A stretch of DNA of 64,000 nucleotides, taken from the NCBI GenBank assembly GCA_037954235.1, contig JBBMOA010000006.1:23486541-23550540 (forward strand). Reading direction: 5' to 3'. Source of the DNA: Aulostomus chinensis. Lineage: Eukaryota; Chordata; Actinopteri; Syngnathiformes; Aulostomidae. Positions 34,183 through 45,280 of this stretch are shown here, piece after piece. The position numbers were made by a program, and so were the translations under genes. The notes under the pieces are model-generated. The model had not been told where the DNA came from, searched no databases, and saw nothing but the letters and a program-made list of their open reading frames with translations. Numbering within the stretch: position 1 is the first letter of the stretch; every line of letters starts with the position of its first letter.

Positions 34183-34880
34183 AGTTGGCTTCATTGCCAA
34201 ATTGGATGTTAGCTGAAATTGTAGGCCTCTGCTATACTGCTAAGCTAGTTAGCCTCAGATTGAAAAGGGGGCATTCAGCTCCTGCCTGGTTTTGTCTGAG
34301 TAAATTTGAATGCTCAGTCCGTGAGAATTAAGACTTTTAATTTCCAGATTTAGAAAATCCTAATTACATGTAGTAGTCTTCCTAAGGCTACCTTCAGTTG
34401 GGTGTTTAGGAAGTTTGCTAACAGGCAGCTGCCACAAATCCAGTGAAACATGCTATAAATGCATCCTATTGTTCCATGATGTAGTTAATTTACAGTTAAA
34501 CACATTGTAAACACACAAGTTAGATCAGATTAGCTTTATTGCCAAGATACATGATTTATCCCACAGAGGCTGAAAGGGTAGGCCTTGGCAAATTGGTATT
34601 ATTCTGCTAAGCTACTTAGCTTCAGAAGGAAGGATATCAAGGCTCTTGCCTATTTTGTTTTACTGAGTTTCAGTGATGGCAGTCCTTGAAAATGGATACT
34701 CTGATAATTGCAAGTCTGTAAAATTAATAGGGGACATTTAGTTTTCGCCTGAATGTGGTAAGCTTCAATTTGATCTAGCTCTCTTTTTCTGTGTTCAGGA
34801 TGTTTGACATTCTGTTTCCACAAATGCTGCCACATGCGATAAATACATCTTATTATTCTCTATGACGTAGTAATTTTGTA
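34183..34880. repeat. Diverged direct tandem duplication, unit about 345 bp
   Basis: Unit 1 (34183-34500) and unit 2 (34526-34880) share blocks in the same order: 'attgccaa', 'ctgctaagctagttagcctcag / ctgctaagctacttagcttcag', 'ctcctgcctggttttgtctgag / ctcttgcctattttgttttactgag', and 'ctgccacaaatcc...cataaatgcatc / ctgccacatgcgataaatacatc'. No coding potential is evident. Confidence 0.65.
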
Positions 34881-35478
34881 TATTGAAACATAGTTCTCAC
34901 TTCAGAACTCTACACAGGTGAAAGTTTGGAAATATTCAACATATCTCTAAATAACCAAACATATAAATCAAACCACACCAAACACATCACCACAGAGTTT
35001 CTGTTAATTCAACTTCTTTCCCACTCAAGTCATTGTATTTTCCAGCCTCTTCTTACAATGTTAGGGTGTAACCTCCATTCAAGCGATCATAGGATGTCCT
35101 GACCCACTTTGATGAGGTATATTGTTTTTGTGTAGACTGAAATGGCTGTGGTACAGCAGAATGTGGGCCTGGCAGGGGAGTCAGTAACTTGATATGAGAG
35201 TGAATCAGTGATTCTCTCAGCAGATGTACTGTACATGAGACCAGTTGTTCCAGTCTACCACCTGTCTACCCCATAACCCCTTCTCCTGAATATCTAAATA
35301 ACAGGTCCTTACTGGAGCCCATTACACCAGCTTGTTGTTGCGCTCTCTCCCTGCATATTTTGCATATCCTCACCTCCTTAAAATAATTGTCTGTCATTTT
35401 TTTCATTTTTTTTTTTTTTTTGCCTGAATCAACTTATGATGTTTTGTCTCCGGTCTTTTGTGTTTTCTGGGGGAAAAA

Positions 35479-35804
35479 ATGGAGCCTATCCCAGCGGCTT
35501 TCGGGTGAGAGGCGGGGTTCACCCTGGACAGATCGCCAGTCCATCACAGGGCCAACACAGAGAGACAGACAACCATTCACACTCACAGTCACACCTACGG
35601 TCAATTTAGAGTATCAATCAGCCTAGTCCCCTCTTGATGTCTTTGGACTGTGGGAGGAAGCTGGAGTACCAGAGAGAACCCACGCAGGCACAGGGAGAAC
35701 ATGCAAACTCCACACAGAAAGATCCCGTGCCTGAGCCAGGACTGGAAACCAGAACTTTCTTGCTGTGAGGCGACAGTACCAACCACTGCACCACTGTGCC
35801 ACCC
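35479..35804 (-). mobile_element. Nearly full-length tRNA-like SINE copy, reverse orientation
   Basis: Reverse complement of the copy at 8108, from 'ggagcctatcccagcggctt' to 'cactgcaccactgtgccacc'. The tail (GGAT)n is missing, so it is truncated or eroded at its 3' end. Confidence 0.85.
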
Positions 35805-38630
35805 TAGTATAACAAATCATTAGATGCTTTACTTTGTCATACATCCTGTGATAGTTTTACACTATAAGCATTGTGGAACTCTTGTTTATTTAACCTCTTT
35901 TAGCTCCCTGGTTCATTTCCCATCCATCTTTCTATTTTAAATTAAACTAATACAGCTTCAAGAGGCAAGAACATTGAAATACGTGATTCAGTAAATTGTG
36001 TGCAATAAGATGTTGATACTTTGGGATTAAAGATTGAATATATAGAGTAAGCAGTTACATCACATTTTACCTGACAATGATTCCAATTCTTAATTGTCAT
36101 GAATTGTAATTTTTAGCAGTAATGGATGAATGTATGTGAAAACGTGTGCCTGCAGATTTGTCTGTGTAACCAAGTGGGATAGGGACTGTAAATGAATATT
36201 TTCAGTGTCTGGGTTGTGCTTTGTGTCCCGCCCAAAAACTGCAGATAGAAATGATGTAATCGCTAAATCCGGCACAAAGAATATCTTTTCATATTGAAAT
36301 CAATGTTTTTATACTCGCTCCTTGTTTATTACATTTAGAGAAAAAAAATCTTGATACAATTTGATTTCAGGGTTAAAATACTAAAATGAAATCAAAAGAG
36401 ATTTCCCTTGGTTTAAAGATTTCCATACTTTAGGATTTTATTACATCACCATGGTCATTTTATTGAAGCATTACATCATTTGAGCAGGAGTGATGCAGGG
36501 TGTGTCTGTCCCCGCAGGGAACGCATCTGTTCCGTTTCTGTAATATTGATTGGTTGCTGGAGGCTGAGTGCTGAATGCTGCAGTGTCCTGGCAGATGCTG
36601 AGTCATGGGAAGCAGCAGTGGTTCAACGGGGCTTCATAGAGACACACTGCTTGTTACTGTTACTGTAAGCAGTGAGTGCTTTACCATAATGAACTGCATC
36701 ACATCGAGCAGAACATCCCCAAACACGTGCATTACAGGGTTTTTCTGTATCAAGCTCCAACTGACCTGCTAAAACTGACATAAAAAAATAATCAATGTGT
36801 CTCGTTTGTCTGCTCCAAAGAAAAGGTTTGATGAATAATTGATTGTTTATGGCACAAAGGCAATACAGAAACTGATGGAGACCAAAAGGAGTGTCCATGA
36901 AGTCTTCCGGCCCTGCTAGCCCCATAAGCATAAGCTATACATGTGGTGATGCATTGCAAGTGTTGACCAAATCTCTGCACTGGGTTAAATAAGCAAACAA
37001 GATGAGTCTAGATAGCTTTAAAACCTCTGCTCGGTAAATAACAGACTAAATTCCAAAAATAGTAGAACTTGGTGGTTGTACTTGTATTTAGAACTGTCCA
37101 CTTGTGATTTCCCAAAATGTATTTTAAACCCAAGTGTAAATTTATCAGCTTCTGCAGCAGGATAGTTTTAACAAGACAGCACGGCATCACTGATTAAAGT
37201 ACAAGCAGCCAAAGCTGAACGCCATGGGTCTTTGTACTCAGCTACCCGCATGCCAACTTCCTAATTTTTGCACTGTAATATCAACTTAGCATGTGTGAAA
37301 ACAAGAAGCTAGATAATCGGAAGTAAATAACAGACAAGGCGACATTTCTATTGTATACTAACCCATCCTTTCTGTGACATAGCTCTGCCATGTACCAAAC
37401 AGAGCAGGTCTTTGTGTGTCACATTACAACACCCACTCGTGTAGAAACATGAGTGTGACCTACATACTGTAGGATATGATAGGTGTTGCATGGGTGCCCC
37501 TGTAAAAACAAGGCTTAGTGCATATGAATTCATAATAACGTTATTTAGATTTAATGGTATGAGGAGCACTCAGTGTATTACAATTCATTCATCTCCAGAA
37601 AACCTTACTAGTCTGCACAGTAGCTAATCTGCATAAAAATGCATGGCATGCACAGATGCTGTGCTAATGGCTGGATAGGCCCATGGAAAGCTTAATACAC
37701 AGAAGTCTGCAATCTAGTGCTAAAACCAAATCGTCATGGCGACAGCCAGCTGAGATTGATGTTTCTTAGCGTTAGTCCTTAGTGACATGGCCGTAGCAAC
37801 TGCACCATTCAGGCGTCAGAGCCACATTCTTGCCTGGTATTCAGATTAACTATTAATACGCTCATCTGCCCTCCCTCCCCAACTCTGCTTTGCAGCGGCC
37901 AGTGAGTGAATTCCATGATTCTTTCCTCCAGACATCCTGTGTCTGAGTCAGCTCCTGCACATTGTGATTGATCCTCACACTGAGGCTGAATCAACCACTA
38001 ATTTGCAGGATGTGAATTCTCAGATGAGCCTGAAATGTTAAAAGCCATCATTAAAAGAGGAAATCACCACAACACAACTACCAGTGCAATGTGGATCCTC
38101 CAGACAGACTCAGTTGAATGTGTGGAGCATAATGATGGTTTTTGCTACAGCACATTATTATTATTATGGATGGCCTTTTTCATAGCACTGTGGGGCTTTT
38201 TGGATGGTTTGTCTGCATTAATAATAATCCTGCAACCTAACTAGTAATTATGAGATAGAAACATTAAATAGCATTTTTTCTTCATTACACAACATTTTCC
38301 TTGACTGACAAATTAAAATTCCACACAAATCTCAACATGCTGTGTCACAGTGAATAACAATTTTTTTTATTCCAAACTGTAGCTCTTCATCAGAAACTGA
38401 TCCATGGAGGAGAGGGGAGGGGTTCTAATCTGTGAAATGACTAAGCTCTTCTGTTTTACTGGAATGATAAGCTGCTACTGCAGACATGTTGTTCCTAAAG
38501 CACATGACCGAAAATCAGAGTTGTAGGCCAGAGTAGTAAGTTTCCGCGGGTGAACCTTTTACTGAAATGGACCATTGTATTCAGTCAGTAAGCCACGTGG
38601 ACTGAGGTTAACTAGCAAACAACAGGGAGT
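35805..38630. other. Intergenic sequence upstream of tubb, no gene seen
   Basis: AT-rich and not obviously repetitive. A TGCTGAGTCAT motif (about 36596-36606) matches the Maf/NF-E2-type half of a MARE. No exon-like reading frame was recognised. Confidence 0.4.
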
Positions 38631-38900
38631 AATGCCCCAGGATTTATTAGTATATCATGTTCTTCGATGATCGAGGACATTAAACGATTGATCGCCATTA
38701 ACAGATGATACTATGCAGTTACAATGCAGAGCTGTTTTATCGATGTGTCGCATTTTCATTCCGCCATCTTCTTAGCCTCCCCCTTCTTCTTCTTTCTTCA
38801 ATATCCCGCAGACTACCATGCCGCCATCATCTACAGACACGTTGGTCATGCGTAAAAAAAAAAATCTTGGTCATACGTTTCAGATGAATAAGATTGACAG

Positions 38901-39034
38901 CCAATTTGGACCAATGGTCAATAAGCACTTGAAATCCTATTGGCTTTAATTCCTGCCTGTGAAGGGTTATTGGCAGTATTAGCCAATAGACGTTGAACTG
39001 GTAAAAAAAAGGGGTGGGGTCATCTTTATATAAA
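38901..39034 (+). promoter_or_regulatory. tubb core promoter: five CCAAT boxes, GT box and TATA box
   Basis: CCAAT at 38901, 38911 and 38983, and ATTGG at 38939 and 38969, are followed by GGGGTGGGGT (39011-39020) and TATATAAA (39027-39034). The start ATG is 80 bp downstream of the TATA box. Dense NF-Y-type CCAAT boxes fit a strongly expressed, proliferation-linked gene. Confidence 0.75.
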
Positions 39035-39113
39035 GTACAGTGTTGAACCGTTGCGTCGCACTCCCAGACATCTAAAGTCATTCGAAGAAAGGCCTACTCT
39101 ACCTCCCATCAAA

Positions 39114-41483
39114 ATGCGAGAAATCGTTCACCTCCAAGCTGGCCAGTGCGGAAACCAGATTGGTGCCAAGGTTAGTAGATTTATATTTGCGTTTGACTAC
39201 GACACCGGTTGGCTTTGTCAAGTCACACCGCGATTTTACGTTCCAGCAGCCGGCGCTTTGTGCCTGTTGTCTAAGAAACCACACCCAAGGAATATTCATG
39301 TGCCCTACATTTGCCATCCTGTAATGTTAACTCTTTAATGTTTATGTGAATCGCTTTTGGATGTACTCGGACCATTATTTCGAAAGTTTAAATGAAATGT
39401 GTACTTTTTTTTCTTCTTTTTTTTAATCAATCGCATTTGAATCCCCGATTGTCAAGTGAAAACCATGTATGAGAGCGTGTGTGACAAAACGTTAAATGTG
39501 GCCTGTGGCCCGACGATATTTGCCAGTTTTAGTTTTGCAATGATATATTATAATTCAGAACTGCGTTAAAGTGGTAGGGATTTCCGGTGAATAAACCTTG
39601 GAACAATAGATGTTAATTTTGAAGTATCTACCTGAATGACACTGTTTATTGAAACACATTGGTTAGGCTTTGAATTTCCCGACAATTTTTAGTGCTCAGG
39701 GGCCTAATATTACTCCGCATTGCTTCGGCGGCCGGCTTGCGCCGGGAGAAGGAGGCGCAGGCGGTTAATGACGTAGCAAGGAACGTTTGAAATCATGCCA
39801 CCACCCCTAGCCAATAGGAGGTTAGGCCGCGCGCGCTGAAATCAGAACGGCGGGAAATGGGCACTTTTTTTTCCTCGTTTGTCTTGTGTTTGATCAGGAT
39901 CGCCTACAATATATTACTCTGCAAATGGCCAATGGAACATAGAAGTAACTTAAGTAAAGGGACATGACATGGACTTTAAAAAACCGGCTTGGACGTGCCT
40001 GTTTCACTTATGGAGTTGTTTGTTGTTCAATAGTTTTGGGAAGTGATCAGTGATGAGCATGGCATTGACCCAACTGGCACATACCATGGTGACAGTGACC
40101 TCCAGCTGGACAGGATCAATGTTTACTACAATGAGGCTTCAGGTACATAATAGCCTTTACTTACTATTGTATAAGATGGTTATTATCCTGGATCAATCAA
40201 ATTTAACTGTTTTATTCTCATTTTAAGGTGGCAAATATGTTCCCCGCGCTGTGTTGGTTGACCTGGAGCCAGGCACCATGGACTCTGTGAGATCTGGACC
40301 TTTTGGCCAGGTTTTCAGACCTGACAACTTTGTTTTTGGTAAGATTCTATTTTAAATATGAAGTTTAACATTATTCCTGATGTGTCCGCAGTGCTGTTTA
40401 GTGTCATCTTTATTGTTTCCAGGCCAGAGTGGTGCTGGTAATAACTGGGCCAAGGGTCACTACACAGAGGGTGCCGAGCTGGTTGACTCTGTCCTAGATG
40501 TCGTGCGGAAGGAGGCTGAGAGCTGTGACTGCCTCCAGGGCTTCCAGCTCACACACTCTCTGGGGGGTGGTACAGGCTCAGGTATGGGGACCCTGCTCAT
40601 CAGTAAAATCCGTGAAGAATACCCCGACCGCATCATGAACACCTTCAGTGTGGTGCCCTCCCCCAAAGTATCAGACACAGTTGTTGAGCCCTACAATGCC
40701 ACGTTATCTGTCCACCAGCTTGTAGAAAACACAGATGAGACTTACTGCATTGACAACGAGGCCCTATATGACATCTGTTTCCGCACCCTCAAACTCACGA
40801 CCCCCTCATACGGCGACCTCAACCACTTGGTCTCTGCCACAATGAGTGGTGTCACCACCTGCCTCAGGTTCCCTGGACAGCTCAATGCTGACCTGCGTAA
40901 GCTGGCAGTAAACATGGTGCCATTCCCCCGTCTGCACTTTTTCATGCCAGGCTTCGCTCCCCTCACGAGCCGAGGCAGCCAGCAGTACAGGTCACTCACT
41001 GTGCCAGAGCTCACCCAGCAAATGTTTGACGCCAAGAACATGATGGCCGCTTGTGATCCACGTCACGGTCGCTACCTGACAGTGGCAGCCATCTTCCGTG
41101 GCCGCATGTCCATGAAGGAGGTGGATGAGCAGATGCTGAATGTGCAAAACAAGAACAGCAGCTACTTCGTTGAGTGGATCCCCAACAACGTGAAGACCGC
41201 TGTGTGTGACATTCCTCCCCGTGGCCTCAAGATGGCTGCCACCTTCATTGGCAACAGCACAGCTATCCAAGAGTTGTTCAAGCGTATATCTGAGCAGTTC
41301 ACTGCTATGTTCAGGCGCAAAGCTTTCCTCCACTGGTACACAGGCGAGGGTATGGATGAGATGGAGTTTACTGAGGCTGAGAGCAACATGAATGATCTGG
41401 TTTCAGAGTACCAGCAGTACCAGGATGCCACTGCTGAAGAAGAGGGAGAGTTTGAGGATGAGGGTGAGGATGAGCTGGCCTAA
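39114..41483 (+). CDS. tubb: Beta-tubulin
   Basis: Complete four-exon gene: 39114-39170, 40034-40142, 40228-40338 and 40423-41483. These are the canonical vertebrate beta-tubulin exon lengths (57, 109, 111 and about 1.06 kb) and give 445 aa. It begins MREI, the N-terminal tetrapeptide needed for co-translational tubulin mRNA autoregulation. It contains GQCGNQIG near residue 10 and the nucleotide-binding GGGTGSG signature (about 140-146), and ends in the acidic tail EEEGEFEDEGEDELA. It forms the GTP-hydrolysing half of the alpha/beta dimer of microtubules. The body is nearly identical to vertebrate class I/IV tubulins. The tail is closest to the TUBB4B-type DATAEEEGEFEEE pattern but ends in -DELA, so the exact isotype is not settled. 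The codons are GC-rich relative to flanks, as in highly expressed fish genes. Confidence 0.97.
39725..39860 (+). promoter_or_regulatory. CpG-rich E2F/CCAAT/CRE/CHR-like cluster in tubb intron 1
   Basis: In 135 bp: TGACGTA (39769), TTTGAA (CHR-like, 39786), CCAAT (39811), GCGCGCGC (about 39830) and GGCGGGAAA (perfect E2F site, 39849-39857). This is the most CpG-dense stretch near the gene. It could be an intronic enhancer or an alternative promoter. Confidence 0.5.
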
Positions 41484-41626
41484 ATGTAAAATTTTACACT
41501 GCTCTTATGCAGTTTTCCTACAAGCTCCATTGTTCACCTGTCAAATTTCAACTCTTAAGTGTTTCCTGTTTGAGGGGCTGGTTTTGTTGTAAAAGCTGTT
41601 TCAGTGAAACGTAACATTTAAGTGTT

Positions 41627-41632
41627 AATAAA
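41627..41632 (+). terminator. tubb polyA signal
   Basis: AATAAA about 145 bp after the stop, followed by a T/G-rich 'ggttttgtctccttggtttt' downstream element. Confidence 0.75.
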
Positions 41633-42216
41633 AGTCTACACATAGAGGTTTTGTCTCCTTGGTTTTGATTTAAGTGGATGACTACACAAGTATTACTCAA
41701 TGGATTTCAGATACTTAGATATACATAAAGTGTAGCCTGATACTGCTTCTTAATGTGTCTAGGTTCTTTAGAAACAAAGTTAATTTATAAAAGTACTTAA
41801 GTGCTAAATGAACACTGAATAGTTGCTGTCAAGGTGGAAGTATATCATCAAGAAGAGAGGAAATGTCTGCCCTGCTCCAGGTACAGTTCATTCAGACTTA
41901 AACTTTGCAAAGTCAGCTAAATGATGACTACAGGTGTCATTTTGACAGTTTTTCTATTTGTGTTCACATTGTCAAGGAATTAATGGTCCTAAATTTTCTC
42001 CAGATCTGGATATGCAGTTTTGTATGAACCCTGAGGAAGTTATTTACACCACATTTAATATCAGTTTGATACTACCAGATCATTGGCAACAATGTTGCAG
42101 ACAGTGTTGTATTCACTGATAAATACATGGACATAGGTGTAAATCAATTAATTGATGTCAAACAGTGCAGCAGACACTTGTAGTTTACAGATGTGATCAC
42201 TAGGTGGCATTGTTGG

Positions 42217-44737
42217 CTAAATCCTCTTCCACATGAAGTAGGTGAAGATGCTGAAGGTTAGCACCAGCAGTGTCCAGCAGCACACTCTCTTCACCTGGCC
42301 CTCAAGGTTCTGCTTCTCTCCAAAGCGTGACACAAAGCCACTCTGCCAGAGACGGGAGAAGATAAGATTACTGTGAGATTACAGTCAAATTCAAACATTC
42401 ACTCAGTTCTCAATGCCACAGATGCTGGCTAATGGGTGGGACTTTCTATGTTTCTTGACTATTTCATGCTGTCCTAAACAGAATGCCACTGAGGAAGACT
42501 GAATCTGGCACAAAGTTATTGAATTTGGCCCACTGTAAATCAGGGGTGGGCAATCGTGTGCCACGGAGGGCCGCGTGTATGCAAGTTTTCCCCCTAACCC
42601 AACACATCAACAGGTGATTCCACTGATTAACACACCTCTGTGGCTGAAGGTCTGTTAATCAGTGGAATCACCTGTTGACGTGTTGGGTTAGGGGGAAAAC
42701 CTGCATACACGCGGCCCTCCGTGGCACACGATTGCCCACCCCTGCTGTAAATTGACAGTAATTAATCTTGTTTCGGGACCCTGTGGGAAAAAACCCTTTA
42801 TTTGATTATTGATCCTCAAACTGGGGTCAAGACCTCCATGTGGGGTCTCAAGATCATGTCTGGGGTCACCAAATGGTTGTGTAAAAAAAAAAAAACAAAG
42901 CAATTTGGACTTTTTTTTTTTTTTTTTTTACATTGTAGTACTTGCAATCATGTAAACTGACAAGATTAAATGTAATTTGATTTGGCCCAGATTTTATTGT
43001 GTGTTAACAGTTAAAAATAAAAAAAGTGTAAACTTCAAAGTTGGAAAAAAAGTCATACATAAACTGAGGCCTGTAAGACTTTTATTTCAGTGTTAATGGA
43101 CTCAGTTTCATCAGAAATATGAGAATTGTATCTCTGCCTTTCTTCTCCATTATTCAGGGTTCACATGGTTACAAAAAAAAAAACTGGATAAGTCAGTGGA
43201 ATTTGAATAGACCAGACCTGGAAAGGTTTTTGAAAAAATAAATGAAGCCAGAGAAATTGAAGTGAAAGATTAATTATCAGGTTTAGTCAGGATAAACTGA
43301 TGAATATCTGGTTTTCTTCGTATTGATTTACTTTAATACATGTTTATGCCTTTAAAACCAGCTTATTAATTTTAGTTAAATGTGCAGGTAAATTTATGGT
43401 TAAATAAATGTTAAGAGAGTTTATGTTTCTGTGTGTGGGCTAAAACACAACAGGGGGTGCAAACAGTAGCCTGATTATTCTGGGGGTCATGACTCCACAA
43501 GGTTGAGAATTACTGAGTTAGATGATGTGAAGTAACTGACACAGCAGAAAGGCAATGCAGAAGAGCTGCTTGGTGCAGGTTTTTAGAGGATAGAGTCAAG
43601 GTTTGACCAGAGGGGTACTCAGGTGCAGTGAGCAAACTCTCCAGAGAGAGGCTCTAGCGCTGCATTCTTCCCATAATCCAACAGGAGTTTACCTTCGTCT
43701 GACATCGTTAACATGTGAATGACCAACGTGACTCAAACAAGCGTGAAAAGCAGAATTCCTGAACCTCATTAGATTTCTCAAAATGAATAGACAGAATGGG
43801 GTCTGCTTGAGAGGGGAAGGCTTCTCTTTGCTCACTGACATGAGTGTTACAATCATTTATCATGAGCTCACGTGATGCATGATTTATAACATCCCGTCAG
43901 GTTGCACTGGTCATTTTCAACCGATACAAGTGTGAAACATAAACTTGAAACTTGCAGGGTGCAAAGACTGAGAAATTAGTTTTCGCTGACATCTGAGGCA
44001 TCTAGCACCTAAAAGTTTGAAATGAAGGGTATTTATATATGAATGGATTCTGGAATTCTTAATAAAGAATAAGAGGTAGATGTGATTTAAAGATTTCAAT
44101 TTATGGGGGGGGGTGCATTTTGCAAAATTCAATGATGAGAATACATGTAAAACACATCTGGAAGACATCTTTGGGTTTCCTGTGCTGCTTGGTTGCATGT
44201 TTCCTTAGATTTGTGCTGCACTATCAGCTCAGGCGTTCACTTGTGAACACTCACCCACCCTCCCTTGTCTCGAATCACAGGGCAGATGACCCTCTCCACA
44301 TAGGCACCCACACTCTCCTTCAGCTGGGGAAGAACCACCCCCATACCACTCTCATGGCAATGCAGGGCCATCTGGCCTGCCAGCACATACACCGACAGCA
44401 CCGCACTCCAGGCCAGGTCCCTACGCTGACCCCCAGGGGCAGGGGGGAAGAAGTGCTCATCCAGGATGTTCATGAGCACGGGGCAGGCTGTACTCTCCGT
44501 GACATCCTGGAAGACACGAGGCCAGCGCCTGAAGAAGATTGGGAAGCGGGTGAGGAGCTCATTTCCGGCATGGCGCAGAGCAGCGGTGCAGGCTGTGGGG
44601 GCAGGACCCATGGTGCCATCAGCCCCCCCTGTGGTTACATAGTCTATGTAATCATGGGCCATGAGAAAGGCCTCTCTCACCAAAGGGTCAGGACTGTCCA
44701 GGCCAAGTCTGGCCTCTGGCATCTCAGACTGACACAT
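42217..44737 (-). CDS. bcl2l16: Bcl-2 family protein, probably Bcl-wav type
   Basis: Two minus-strand exons, 44737-44255 and 42342-42217, join in phase across a 1.9-kb GT-AG intron. They give 202 aa from the ATG at 44737. Domains: BH4-like LVREAFLMAHDYIDYV (19-34), BH3-like ALRHAGNELL (53-62), and a BH1 region DEHFF..RRDLAWSAVLSVY (93-117). BH2 is IRDKGGWSGFVSRFG (155-169), split by the intron right after the GGW tryptophan as is usual in this family. A C-terminal membrane anchor WTLLVLTFSIFTYFMW (184-199) is followed by KRI. The BH1 motif lacks the usual WGR (here AWSA), so groove chemistry may differ. Family membership is clear. The bcl2l16 name is by elimination of Bcl-2, Mcl1, Bcl2l10, Bok, Bax and Bak, and needs a search. 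The frame is open up to 44773 and an upstream coding exon is possible. It is tail-to-tail with tubb. Confidence 0.75.
42541..42744. mobile_element. 204-bp palindromic hAT-type MITE with exact 8-bp target duplication
   Basis: The arms are near-perfect reverse complements over about 95 bp each, with a short 'cctctgtggctgaagg' centre. The ends are CAGGGGTGGGCAAT, a typical hAT terminus. The target duplication CTGTAAAT is exact (42533-42540 and 42745-42752). It lies in the intron of the Bcl-2 family gene and can fold into a long hairpin in either strand's transcript. No coding capacity. Confidence 0.9.
42800..43516. mobile_element. Decayed hAT-like element
   Basis: Left end 'ttgatcctcaaactggggtc' and right end 'actccacaaggttgagaatt actgag' resemble the CAGTGRTTCTCAAC ends of Charlie-type hAT elements in inverted orientation. 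The 8-bp duplication is not recognisable and the interior is A/T-rich with no transposase. Confidence 0.4.
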
Positions 44738-44941
44738 GGCAGCCACGTCATTAATCAGCAAGCCGTATTCTCATTAGACCACAGATGACAGCTGCATTGC
44801 CAGGCAGCATAGCCGCTCACTAAGTCACATCAATCTGTCATGGCGGCTTGGAAATCCTATTAATAACAAATTTTCAAAATGACATTAGAGAGTTGGAACT
44901 AAGCATACTGCAGTATCATAGCAAACAAGGAAATAACTCAC

Positions 44942-45062
44942 CTCCAAGTGGTAAATACACCCACAATAAAAAGAAGTAGCCAGCAGGTGAAGACAGCGTT
45001 GTACTCCAAAGTGTGTCTATGTGCGTTGTAGCCAGAATGGGTCACCCAGTCCCCCTTGATGG
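44942..45062 (-). CDS. Orphan exon with a transmembrane helix (unidentified)
   Basis: A 121-nt minus-strand block lies between an acceptor-like 'ctatatttag' and a perfect GTGAGT donor. It is open in one frame, beginning IKGDWVTHSGYNAHRHTLEY, then NAVFTCWLLLFIVGVFTTW, a clear hydrophobic helix. It lies just upstream of the Bcl-2 family gene on the same strand. Its end phase (two bases left over) does not join that gene's exon in frame, so it is either part of a separate gene, needs another exon in between, or is chance. I do not recognise the protein. Confidence 0.35.
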
Positions 45063-45216
45063 CTAAATATAGAGCCCTTGTAGGAAACTGACACTGATCT
45101 CCAATGTCATGTGCACAATCATAGCTATCCTGTCACACATCCCTGTCCCAACACAAGCAGTGAGGCTAAATAAAGAGCTGATCCGCAGAGGGAGGAGACA
45201 CAGGTTCGAACAAACA

Positions 45217-45280
45217 GGAAAAGGCAAGGTATTATCAATGCTTTGAAAATTACAATGCATTGATAATACCTTGCCTTTCC
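45217..45280. ncRNA. Hairpin with a perfect 22-bp stem
   Basis: 45220-45241 and 45257-45278 are exact reverse complements (AAAGGCAAGGTATTATCAATGC on the left), extended by two more pairs after a one-base bulge. The loop is 15 nt. The shape fits a short-hairpin or small-RNA precursor. A small foldback transposon is the alternative. No known miRNA is recognised. Confidence 0.35.

Noticed and set aside
44120..44788. Plus-strand frame of 222 aa
   Set aside because: Exact antisense shadow of the Bcl-2 family exon. The minus strand has BH2, a matching donor and a membrane-anchor exon.
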